Part shown: positions 55,560-64,000 of the stretch, piece by piece
Layout: every line of letters starts with the position of its first letter
Numbering within the stretch: the first letter of the stretch is position 1
Assembly: GCF_021183625.1 (NCBI RefSeq)
Contig: NZ_CP089214.1
Coordinates: 682,001-746,000 of the forward strand
Length of the DNA stretch: 64,000 nt
Direction: 5' to 3'
Source of the DNA: Nocardia asteroides
Lineage (GTDB): Bacteria > Actinomycetota > Actinomycetes > Mycobacteriales > Mycobacteriaceae
Made by a program: the position numbers and the translations under genes
Notes under the pieces: model-generated
Told to the model about the DNA's origin: nothing
Database searches by the model: none
Seen by the model: only the letters and a program-made list of their open reading frames with translations

Positions 55560-55560
55560 C

Positions 55561-56571
55561 TCACTTCCCCCATTCGCCGTCGCGCAGCATCTGCCCGAGC
55601 CAGCCGAGGCTGTAGTACACGCTGTTCGCCATGGCGGCGTAGCGAAGGTCGTCGCGCTCCCCGCGGTTGTAGACGCGCACCGCCTGCAGGCAGCCGATGG
55701 CCGTCTTGGTCAGCGACTGCACCGCCCACCAGGTGAGCGTCTCCGCCGATGGCCGCCAGCCCGCCGCCGCCTCGTACTCGTCGAGGAACGGCTCGAGCGC
55801 GATGAGCTTGCACAGCAGCGGCGAGCGGCCGCGGCTGGTGCGCTGGGCGAACCAGGCGATATCGGCGGCCGGATCGGAGAAGTGCGCGGTCTCCCAGTCC
55901 AGTACGGCGGCGAGCCCGTCGTCGCGGACCACGAGGTTGCCGATGCGGAAGTCGTTGTGCACCAGCGCTACCCGGCCGGAGACCCGATCGGCTCGGTGCT
56001 CGAGCCAGGCCAGGGCAAGATCCAGAATCGGGGTCCGGATGTCGGCGACCTCGCGGTAGTGCCCCGCCCACTCCGCGCTCTCCCGCGCACCGGTGCGGTC
56101 GGCGGCGGGGACCGGGCCGAGGCGCTCGAGCCCGAGCGCTGCCGGGTCGGCGGCGTGCAGCAGCGCCATGGCGCGGGCGATCTGCCTGCCGAGCGGTTCC
56201 CTGCGCTCGGCGGGCACGAGCCGGGTCACGGTGCCGGGCAGCGGGATCGCGCCGGTCACCTTCGCCATGACGAAGAAGCCGCGGGCGAGCTCCGGGTCGT
56301 GGGTGATCACCGCGGGCACCGGCAGCCCGAGCGAGGCGGCGGCGCCGAGCAGCGCGACCTCGCGTTCGACGTCGTACTCGGCGACGATGCCGCTGAGCGG
56401 CCTGCGCTTGACGGCGTAATCGGCCTCGCCGCCGTCCCATTTCACACCGACCAGGTAGGTCTCCCACGAGTTGCCCTCGCCGCGCCGGTCCACCTCGGTG
56501 AGGCGGAGGGTGCCCGCGGCGCCGAGCGCGGTGTCGAGGGTGGTGGTCAGGTCGTCCAGGAAGGTGTCCAT
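55561..56571 (-). CDS. APH-family phosphotransferase (ACAD10/11-like kinase domain)
   Basis: This is a 336-residue protein kinase-like phosphotransferase. YAVKRRP holds the ATP-binding Lys, VHNDFRIGN is the catalytic HxDxxxxN loop, and LDWETAHFSDPAADIAW gives the metal-binding Asp. Proteins of this type next to acyl-CoA dehydrogenases (as in ACAD10/11) phosphorylate 4-hydroxyacyl-CoAs, letting the following dehydrogenase eliminate the phosphate. The operon has exactly such a neighbour, so this role is likely but inferred. Confidence 0.85.
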   Translation of the reverse strand: MDTFLDDLTTTLDTALGAAGTLRLTEVDRRGEGNSWETYLVGVKWDGGEADYAVKRRPLSGIVAEYDVEREVALLGAAASLGLPVPAVITHDPELARGFFVMAKVTGAIPLPGTVTRLVPAERREPLGRQIARAMALLHAADPAALGLERLGPVPAADRTGARESAEWAGHYREVADIRTPILDLALAWLEHRADRVSGRVALVHNDFRIGNLVVRDDGLAAVLDWETAHFSDPAADIAWFAQRTSRGRSPLLCKLIALEPFLDEYEAAAGWRPSAETLTWWAVQSLTKTAIGCLQAVRVYNRGERDDLRYAAMANSVYYSLGWLGQMLRDGEWGK

Positions 56572-57452
56572 CAGAAGAGCTCCGCGTCGGGGCCGCCGCC
56601 GTCGACGGTGAGGCGCTGGCCGGTGAGGTAGCCGGCGTCGCCGGAGACCAGGAAGGCGACGGTGCCCGCGACGTCCTCGGGGGCGCAGACGCGGCCGAAG
56701 GGCGAGGTCGCGGCCAGGTCGGCGAGGTCGGTGCCGCGCGCGGCGGAGACCAGGCGCTTGCCCATCTCGGTGGCGACCAGGCCGGGGGCAACGATGTTGG
56801 CGTGGATGCCGCGCGGGCGTTCCTCGCGGGCGAGGGTGCGGACGCAGGTCTCCATGGCGGCTTTCGCCATCGTGTAGGGGGCGGCGCCGGCCGGGGTGGT
56901 CGTGGTGGAGTTGCTGGAGATCATGACGATGTCGCCACGGCCGATCGGGCCCGCCGCGGCTTTGCGCATGCCGGGCAGCAACGCCTGGATCAGCCCGATC
57001 GGGCCGAAGGCGTGCACGCGCATGAGCGCGGCGAAGTCGGCCTGCGCGGTGTTCTCGACGGTGGCGCCCTTGCTCGCCGAGCCGGCATTGCTGACCAGCA
57101 GGTCGACCGGGCCGAGATCGCCGGTGATCCCCGTGACCATCTCGGCGACCGCGTCGTCGTCGCCGATGGCGGCCCGGTAGCTCGCCGCGCGGCCACCGGA
57201 TTGCCGGATCAACGCGACCACCTCGTCCGCGGCGGCGGAATCGCGGCGGTAGTTCACCGCGACCGCGGCGCCCTCGCGGGCCAGCCGCAGCGCGACCGCT
57301 CGCCCCACCCCGCGCGATCCGCCGGTGACCAGCGCGATCCGCCCGGCCAGCGGCGCTCCCGGCCGGGCGGGAATCGGCGCCGCGCCCGTGCCCGGGTCGG
57401 CGGACTCGAGCAGCGCATCTCCCTGACCGCGCGCCCTTTCCGGCCCGCTCAT
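56571..57452 (-). CDS. SDR-family oxidoreductase
   Basis: This is a 293-residue short-chain dehydrogenase with about 35 extra N-terminal residues. VTGGSRGVGRA, SNAGSAS, a Ser in MISSNST, YTMAK (YxxxK) and VAPGLVATEM are all present, ending in RLTVDGGG. It overlaps the acyl-CoA dehydrogenase stop (ATGA) and shares one base with the APH-like start. It is a likely hydroxyacyl-CoA or alcohol dehydrogenase in the operon. Confidence 0.9.
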   Translation of the reverse strand: MSGPERARGQGDALLESADPGTGAAPIPARPGAPLAGRIALVTGGSRGVGRAVALRLAREGAAVAVNYRRDSAAADEVVALIRQSGGRAASYRAAIGDDDAVAEMVTGITGDLGPVDLLVSNAGSASKGATVENTAQADFAALMRVHAFGPIGLIQALLPGMRKAAAGPIGRGDIVMISSNSTTTTPAGAAPYTMAKAAMETCVRTLAREERPRGIHANIVAPGLVATEMGKRLVSAARGTDLADLAATSPFGRVCAPEDVAGTVAFLVSGDAGYLTGQRLTVDGGGPDAELF

Positions 57453-58591
57453 CCGCGCACCACCGCGCGCCCGACGAGATCCTTCATCACTTCGTTCGCC
57501 CCTCCGTAGATGCGCTGGATGCGGGCATCGCGCCAGATCCGCGCGATCGGGTACTCCTCCATGTAGCCGTAGCCGCCGAAGAGTTGCAGGCAGCGGTCGA
57601 CCACGTCCCACTGCAGTTCGGTGGCGCGGTACTTCGCGCCCGCCGCGTCCTCGGCGCTCAACTCCCCCGCGTTCAGGGCGAGCACACAGCGGTCGACATA
57701 GTGCCGGACCAGCTCGATCTCGGTGTGCAGCTCGGCGATCGTCATGCGCACCGACTGCAACTCCGCGAGCGGGGCGCCGAAGGCGACCCGGGCGCGCACG
57801 TGCTCCAGCGCCAGCCCGAGGGCGTGCGCGGCGGAGGCGGCCGCGGAGACCGCGATGGAGAGCCGCTCGCGCGGCAGGTTCCCGATGGCCGAGCCCAGCC
57901 CGCGGCCGGGTTCGCCGACGATATTGCCGATCGGCACCCGGCAGCCGGTGAAGGTCAGCTCCGCGGTGTCCTGGGCGCGGCGGCCGATCTTGTGCAGCGG
58001 CCTGCCCCGCTCGAAGCCGGGCGTTCCCGCCTCGACGGCGACGAAGGATGTTCCGCGGCCGTTCCGTTCGCCGGTGCGCGCGAGTACCAGGGCGAGGTCG
58101 CAGCTCGCCCCGGAGGTGATGAAGGTCTTGGCGCCGTCGAGGACGAGGAAGTCGCCGTCGTGGCGGGCGGTGGTGCGGAGTGCGGCCAGGTCCGAACCGG
58201 CGCCGGGTTCGGTGAGCGCCAGCGCGGTGACGCAACCGCCCGCGGTGAAGCGCGGGAGCCAGCGGTCGCGCTGCGCGGGGGTGGTGAGGTCGCGCAGATA
58301 CGGGACGATGATGTCGTTCTGCATGGAGAAGGTGTCGCCTGCCGTGCCGGAGGCGACGACCTCCTCCGCCATGACCGCGTTGTAGCGGAAGTCGGCGATG
58401 CCGAGCCCGCCGTACTCGGCGTCGAATTCGAAGCCGAGGAAGCCGTTCTCGGCGGCCGCGCGGATGAACGCGCGGTCCACCGTGCCCGCTTCCTCCCAGG
58501 CATCGGCGTGCGGCACCGCTTCCTTGTCCAAGAAGGCACGGAAGGCACCGCGGAATGCCTCGTGCTCGGCGGTGTAGAGCTCCCTACGCAT
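57449..58591 (-). CDS. Acyl-CoA dehydrogenase
   Basis: This is a 380-residue FAD enzyme with GFLGFEFDAEYGGLG, ALTEPGAGSDLA (flavin contact), KTFITSGA, RVAFGAPL and the C-terminal catalytic-Glu region RIYGGANEVMKD. It forms the alpha-beta double bond of acyl-CoA, or with the APH-like kinase removes phosphate from a 4-phosphoacyl-CoA. ATG 58591 overlaps the FadB stop by 8 bp. Confidence 0.92.
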   Translation of the reverse strand: MRRELYTAEHEAFRGAFRAFLDKEAVPHADAWEEAGTVDRAFIRAAAENGFLGFEFDAEYGGLGIADFRYNAVMAEEVVASGTAGDTFSMQNDIIVPYLRDLTTPAQRDRWLPRFTAGGCVTALALTEPGAGSDLAALRTTARHDGDFLVLDGAKTFITSGASCDLALVLARTGERNGRGTSFVAVEAGTPGFERGRPLHKIGRRAQDTAELTFTGCRVPIGNIVGEPGRGLGSAIGNLPRERLSIAVSAAASAAHALGLALEHVRARVAFGAPLAELQSVRMTIAELHTEIELVRHYVDRCVLALNAGELSAEDAAGAKYRATELQWDVVDRCLQLFGGYGYMEEYPIARIWRDARIQRIYGGANEVMKDLVGRAVVRG

Positions 58592-60701
58592 CGATCGACT
58601 CCGGCGGCTCGAAGCGGGAACCGTAGCGCTGCGCCAGTTCTCGCGCCCGCGCGGCGAAGGCCGCCGGTCCACCGGGGTAGCCGGTGACGAACTGGGCGGT
58701 GCCGCCGGTCCAGGTCGGATAGCCGATGCCGAGCAGCGAGCCGACATTGGCGTCGGCGGCCGAGCGCAGCACCCCGCTCTCCCGGCACCGCGCGGTCTCC
58801 AGCGCCTCGGCGAAGAGGAGCCGGTCGCGTAGTTCACCCAGCTCCGCAGGCTCGGCGGCGACCGGGAAGAGCTCCGCGAGCCCCGGCCACAACCGCTGCC
58901 TGCGCCCGTCGGCGTACTCGTAGAACCCGGCGCCGGCGACCCGGCCGCGGCGGTCGAGCGCGGTGAGCGTGGTGAGCACCGCGTCACCGGGATGCTCGGG
59001 CAGGAACCCCGTCTCGCGGAACTGGCCGCGAATGGTGAGCGGCAGCGAGAGCGTCACCTCGTCCAGCAGCGCCAGCGTGCCGAGCGGGTACCCGGCCTGC
59101 AGCGACGCCTGCTCGATGGAGTGCGGCGAGACGCCCTCGCCGATCATCGCGGCGGCCTCGGTCAGCCGCTGCAGGATGACCCGGCTGGTGAAGAAGCCGC
59201 GGCCGTCGCCGACCACGATCGGCGTCTTGCCCAGCTGCCCGGCGATGTCGAAGGCGGCGGCGAGGGTGGCGTCGGAGGTCTTGTCGCCGACCACGATCTC
59301 GATCAGCTCCATCCGCTCGACCGGGGAGAAGAAGTGCAGGCCGATGAAGTCCTCCGGGCGCGGCACGCCGTCGGCGAGGCCGGTGATCGGCAGGGTGGAG
59401 GTGTTGGAGGCGAGCAGGGCGTCCGGGGCGATCACGTCGAGCACCTCGCCGAAGACGCGGTGCTTGAGCCCGGGGTCCTCGAAGACGGCTTCGATCACCA
59501 GGTCGGCGCCTGCCAGGTCGGCCACGTCGGCGGTCGGGGTGATGAGCGCGAGCACGGCATCCGCGCTCTCCCGCGTGCGCTTGCCTGCCGCGACCTCTTT
59601 GCCGAGCACCTTGCGCGCATGATCCCTGCCGCGCTCGGCGGCCGCCGCGTCGATGTCCTTCAGCGCGACCTGGATTCCGGCGACGGCGCAGGCCAGCGCG
59701 ATGCCCGCGCCCATCATGCCCGCGCCGAGCACCGCGGCGAACCGGGCTTCGTGCGGGTCGAAGCCCGGGGGACGGCTCGCGCCGGAGCGCACGGTGCGCC
59801 GGTCCAGGAAGGTGCCCTGGATGATGTTGGTGGCGATCCGGCCGGTCGCCAGCTCCACGAAGTAGCGGGTCTCGACGGCGGAGGCGGTGTCGAAGTCGAC
59901 CTGGGTGCTCTCCACCGCCGCGCTGAGGATGTTCCGCGCGGCGGGCGCGGGAGCGTCGCGGTCGGCCGCGCGCAGCCGGGCAGTGTAGCCGGGAAGGTCC
60001 GCTTCGCCGGAGACCGCGACCGCGGCGGCGGCCGCCGGGGTGCGATCCCACGGCTGGGTGGCGTCCGGGTTGGCGCGGATCCAGGCCAACGCTGCGGGGA
60101 GCAGCGCGTCCGCGTCGGGCACGAGTTCGTCGAGGAGGCCGAGCTCGACGGCGTCCCGAACCGGGAAGGTCCGGCCGGACAACAGGACTCGATGCAGTGC
60201 GGTGTCCAGCCCGAGCAGCCGGACGGTCCGCACGACTCCCCCACCCCCGGGCAGCAGCCCCAGCGTGACCTCCGGCAGCCCGACCCGCAGCGCGGGATCA
60301 TCCACCGCGATCCGGCGGTGCGCGGCCAGCGCGATCTCCAGCCCGCCGCCGAGCGCACTGCCCGCCAGCGCGGCGACCACCGGCACGCCCAGCCTCTCCA
60401 GCCTGCGCAGCAGCGCCTTCACCCGGTCGGCGAACGAGGTGAGCCGCTCGGCATCCGCCGGGCCAGCGGCGTGCAGGTCGTGCAGGTCGCCACCGGCGAA
60501 GAAGGTGCGCTTGGCGGAGGTGAGCACGACGCCGGTGAGGCCGTCGGGAAGCCGATTCAGCTCGGCCTCGAGCGCGTCCGCCCACGCGGCGGTCACGGTG
60601 TTCGCGCTCCGGCGCGGATCGTCGAAGGTGACGACGGCGACGCCGTTCTCCTCGTGGTGGACGGTCAGTGGTGCGTTCACGGTGGAATCCCCTTCGGTCA
60701 T
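58584..60701 (-). CDS. Multifunctional enoyl-CoA hydratase / 3-hydroxyacyl-CoA dehydrogenase (FadB-like)
   Basis: This 705-residue fusion has an N-terminal crotonase domain (about 10-200: [29 protein letters not shown] with its Glu) and a C-terminal 3-hydroxyacyl-CoA dehydrogenase (about 310-700: [30 protein letters not shown] with the catalytic His). It hydrates enoyl-CoA and oxidises the 3-hydroxy product. Its partner thiolase gene lies 4 bp upstream, the usual FadB-FadA pairing. Confidence 0.93.
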   Translation of the reverse strand: MTEGDSTVNAPLTVHHEENGVAVVTFDDPRRSANTVTAAWADALEAELNRLPDGLTGVVLTSAKRTFFAGGDLHDLHAAGPADAERLTSFADRVKALLRRLERLGVPVVAALAGSALGGGLEIALAAHRRIAVDDPALRVGLPEVTLGLLPGGGGVVRTVRLLGLDTALHRVLLSGRTFPVRDAVELGLLDELVPDADALLPAALAWIRANPDATQPWDRTPAAAAAVAVSGEADLPGYTARLRAADRDAPAPAARNILSAAVESTQVDFDTASAVETRYFVELATGRIATNIIQGTFLDRRTVRSGASRPPGFDPHEARFAAVLGAGMMGAGIALACAVAGIQVALKDIDAAAAERGRDHARKVLGKEVAAGKRTRESADAVLALITPTADVADLAGADLVIEAVFEDPGLKHRVFGEVLDVIAPDALLASNTSTLPITGLADGVPRPEDFIGLHFFSPVERMELIEIVVGDKTSDATLAAAFDIAGQLGKTPIVVGDGRGFFTSRVILQRLTEAAAMIGEGVSPHSIEQASLQAGYPLGTLALLDEVTLSLPLTIRGQFRETGFLPEHPGDAVLTTLTALDRRGRVAGAGFYEYADGRRQRLWPGLAELFPVAAEPAELGELRDRLLFAEALETARCRESGVLRSAADANVGSLLGIGYPTWTGGTAQFVTGYPGGPAAFAARARELAQRYGSRFEPPESIDA

Positions 60702-60705
60702 GGCG

Positions 60706-61908
<1,203 letters not shown>

Positions 61909-61913
61909 GGCGC

Positions 61914-62891
61914 TCAGCCCCGGATCGGGCGCAGGAACTCGGCGATGCCCCAGCCGCCGAGCCCGCCCGCGAAGTCGACGGTCATCTGGCCCATCCGCAG
62001 CGCGCGGTCGCCGGTGCGCTGGGTGACCGGGACGAAGTGCCGGATACTGCCGTCGAGGACGAGCAGCGGCAGCCCCTCGGCCCGCACCAGCGCGACGTGG
62101 CGGCCCGCGTAGGTGGGCTCGCCCGCGTAGTCGGTGTGCACGGTGTAGTCGAGGATCTTGTGGAAGCTGCCGTCCGGGGTGATCACGGCCCCACCGGAGG
62201 CCCGCACCCCGGAGGGCTCGAACTCGCCGTAGGCGGTGATGGCGGTGCCGTCGGCCAGCCAGGCGGCGAGCCACTCACCGGTGTAGGAGGCCCATTCGCG
62301 CGGGCCCCAGGAGTGGTCACGGAAGGCGGTGGCCTGCTCCAGGGTCCAGGTGCGGCCACCGACCCGGATCGTGCCGCTGACGTGACCGAACTGCTCGTAA
62401 TGGTCGCTGGCGATGGTGGACGAGCCCGGCGTGCAGTCGCCGTCGTCGTCGGTGGTGACGAAGAGCGGGGTGCCCGCGGTGAAGGTCAGCGCGATCTCGC
62501 ACTCCTCCGACGGCGCGTTCTTCAGCGCCTGCCTGCCGCGGTCGGCGAGCAGCGCCGGGATCGGGAGGCGGGCCACGGTGTTCCGGTAGCTCAGCTGCAC
62601 CGTGCGGGTCGGCTCCTTGACCACGATCTCCAGCCCCGCGCTCGCGAAGCCCTCGTTGGTCTCGCTCGGCTCGCGCCCCGCCCGGAAGGCGATGGCGGCG
62701 CCGGGCAGGGTGAGCTGCACCGACGCCTCGGAGTAGCCGAGCGTGGGCCGGTTGCCGATCCGGAGCAGCCCGCCGAGCTGGGAGACCGGGTCGAGGAAGT
62801 TGACGTAGACGCTCTCGTTGTAGTTCTCGATGCCGGTGAAGTCGTGGGTCTGCTCGGCGTCGGCGCCGTACTGGCAGTTCGTGAAGCTCAT
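61914..62891 (-). CDS. DUF7064/DUF7065 (CrtC-like lipocalin-fold) protein
   Basis: This is a 325-residue, beta-rich cytosolic protein. An N-terminal domain ([25 protein letters not shown]) is followed by a C-terminal one with [10 protein letters not shown], the motif shared with carotenoid 1,2-hydratase (CrtC)-like proteins and the DUF7064/7065 families. These may bind isoprenoid or other lipids. No catalytic role is proven. Location inside a beta-oxidation operon suggests a hydration or carrier step for a terpenoid-like substrate. Confidence 0.75.
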   Translation of the reverse strand: MSFTNCQYGADAEQTHDFTGIENYNESVYVNFLDPVSQLGGLLRIGNRPTLGYSEASVQLTLPGAAIAFRAGREPSETNEGFASAGLEIVVKEPTRTVQLSYRNTVARLPIPALLADRGRQALKNAPSEECEIALTFTAGTPLFVTTDDDGDCTPGSSTIASDHYEQFGHVSGTIRVGGRTWTLEQATAFRDHSWGPREWASYTGEWLAAWLADGTAITAYGEFEPSGVRASGGAVITPDGSFHKILDYTVHTDYAGEPTYAGRHVALVRAEGLPLLVLDGSIRHFVPVTQRTGDRALRMGQMTVDFAGGLGGWGIAEFLRPIRG

Positions 62892-62917
62892 GGGCCCTTC
62901 TCTGTCTCGGGTGCGGT

Positions 62918-63769
62918 CTAGAACCGCTGGGCGGGGCTCGGGTCGAGCGGCGGGAAGACGGCGCGGCGGCGCTCCAGGAAGGAGTTGATGCCCTCGCGGG
63001 CGTCGGGCGACCCGACCCGGGACGCGTAGGTGCGCGATTCCTCGGCGGCGGCGAGCCCGGGCAGCGGCGTGGACCAGCTCGCGGCGAGCAGCCGCTTGGC
63101 CAGCGCCACCGAGGTGGGCGAGGTGTCGCGGGCGAACTGCGCCGCGTACTCGTGCGCGACGGTGAGCACGTCGGCGGCGGGCACGATCCGGGTCAGGTAG
63201 CCGGCCGCGTACCCCTCGGCGGCGTCGAAGACCCGCCCGGAGAGGATCCAGTCGGTGGCCCGGCCGATGCCGACCAGCCGGGGCAGGAACCAGGACGACC
63301 CGCCCTCCGGCACCACCCCGCGCCGGGTGAAGACGAACCCGAAGCGGGCGGCATCGCTGGCGATCCGGACGTCGGCGGCGGCGATCAGCGAGGCGCCGCC
63401 ACCTACGGCGTCGCCGTTCACGGCGGCGATCACCGGCTTCTGCATGCTGAACATGCGCTCGGTGATCCGGCCGGCGGGCTCGCGGTAGCCGGTCGGGGTG
63501 TGGCCCTCGACGTCGGCGTTCAGCGCCCGGACCAGGGTGTCCGGCCCGTCGAGCTCGGCGCCGACGGAGAAGGCCGGGCCCGCGCCGGTGAGGATCACCG
63601 CGCGCACCGCCGGGTCGCGGTCGGCGCGGTCGAGTGCGTGCCGGACGTCGACGAGCATCTGGACCCGCATGGCATTGCGCCGGGCCGGGGCGTCCAGGGT
63701 CAGCACCGCGACCCCGTCCGCGACCTCCAGCCGGACCTCCTCGTACTCGCGGTCGGCCGCGACCGTCAC
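62918..63769 (-). CDS. Enoyl-CoA hydratase family protein
   Basis: This is a 283-residue crotonase with RRNAMRVQML, VGAELDGPD, NGDAVGGGASLIAAADV and GVVPEGGSSWFLP. The first catalytic Glu position holds a small residue (GGGASL), while the second (PEGGSS) is present. GTG 63769 overlaps the SDR stop (GTGA); the longer frame to 63826 lies inside that gene. It is the second hydratase of the operon besides FadB. Confidence 0.88.
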   Translation of the reverse strand: MTVAADREYEEVRLEVADGVAVLTLDAPARRNAMRVQMLVDVRHALDRADRDPAVRAVILTGAGPAFSVGAELDGPDTLVRALNADVEGHTPTGYREPAGRITERMFSMQKPVIAAVNGDAVGGGASLIAAADVRIASDAARFGFVFTRRGVVPEGGSSWFLPRLVGIGRATDWILSGRVFDAAEGYAAGYLTRIVPAADVLTVAHEYAAQFARDTSPTSVALAKRLLAASWSTPLPGLAAAEESRTYASRVGSPDAREGINSFLERRRAVFPPLDPSPAQRF

Positions 63770-64000
63770 AGCCCGCCCCCGCAGACCAGGATCTCGCCGG
63801 TGATGTAGCTCGACTCCGGGCTGCACAGCAGGTACACCGCGCCCGCGGCCTCCTTGGCGGAGCCGGCCCGGCCGAGCGCGATCTGCTTGGTCGCGGCCTC
63901 CATGACCGCCGGGTTCACCCCGACCCGGATATCCCGGTCGGCGACCTTGATGGTCTTCTCCTCGGTGGTCACCGAGGTGAGCCGGGTGTTGATCACGCCG
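63766..64000 (-). CDS. SDR-family oxidoreductase, 3' part only
   Basis: The frame is open to the right edge, so only about 78 C-terminal residues are present. GRAGSAKEAAGAVYLLCSPESSYITGEILVCGGG is the characteristic end of FabG-like SDRs. The cofactor and catalytic motifs lie outside the window. It is the most upstream visible gene of the operon. Confidence 0.85.
   Translation of the reverse strand, partial: GVINTRLTSVTTEEKTIKVADRDIRVGVNPAVMEAATKQIALGRAGSAKEAAGAVYLLCSPESSYITGEILVCGGGL

Overview
The window is very GC-rich actinobacterial DNA. Two antigen-85-like secreted esterases, an acyl-ACP desaturase, a fused HadA/HadB-type dehydratase, an Rv1733c-like membrane protein and an LpqH-like lipoprotein point to a mycolic-acid bacterium, most like Nocardia. 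Rhodococcus or a relative cannot be excluded from sequence alone.

Layout. 1-2531 (+): end of an oligopeptide-type ABC ATPase, then an SDR and a SnoaL-like protein in one run, closed by an 18-bp-stem hairpin shared with the PKS genes. 2584-25008 (-): three consecutive type I modular PKS genes with matching docking regions. Read in order they give KSQ-AT-ACP, KS-AT-KR-ACP // KS-AT-DH-KR-ACP, KS-AT-ACP // KS-AT-DH-KR-ACP-TE. 25381-26717 (+): a divergent LysR regulator overlapping a cupin gene, probably the control unit of the cluster. 26721-32277: envelope lipid genes (two Ag85-like proteins, desaturase, HadAB-like dehydratase) and a PucR-like protein with no HTH. 32823-38042: acyl-CoA carboxylase beta chain, Rv1733c-like protein, TetR regulator and a divergent acyl-CoA synthetase carrying an N-terminal SRPBCC domain. 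38047-45054: small proteins, class II aldolase plus PfkB kinase, a GT39 membrane glycosyltransferase, and an erythromycin-esterase-like gene divergent from a double-HTH MerR regulator. 45273-53444: lipoprotein, PAS-GGDEF protein, methyltransferase, zinc alcohol dehydrogenase, acyl-CoA-dehydrogenase-like protein, a patch of three decayed or shortened genes (50158-51246), a Spo0M/arrestin-like pair and a degenerate RibB paralogue. 53459-64000 (-): a tightly packed beta-oxidation-type operon that runs off the right edge.

How the genes fit together. The PKS should decarboxylate malonyl to an acetyl starter and extend it four times (malonyl, malonyl, methylmalonyl, malonyl). By collinearity this gives a 9-hydroxy-4-methyl-5-oxo-deca-2,6-dienoyl chain, which the terminal TE would release as an acid or as a ten-membered lactone. 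That product is an inference. I do not recognise the cluster as a named one, and it is the best candidate for an undescribed system here. The SDR, SnoaL-like protein and ABC transporter on one side, and LysR/cupin on the other, are the plausible tailoring, export and control genes. The right-hand operon has a complete set of acyl-CoA degradation activities plus an APH-like kinase and a carotenoid-hydratase-like protein, suggesting catabolism of an unusual lipid or terpenoid.
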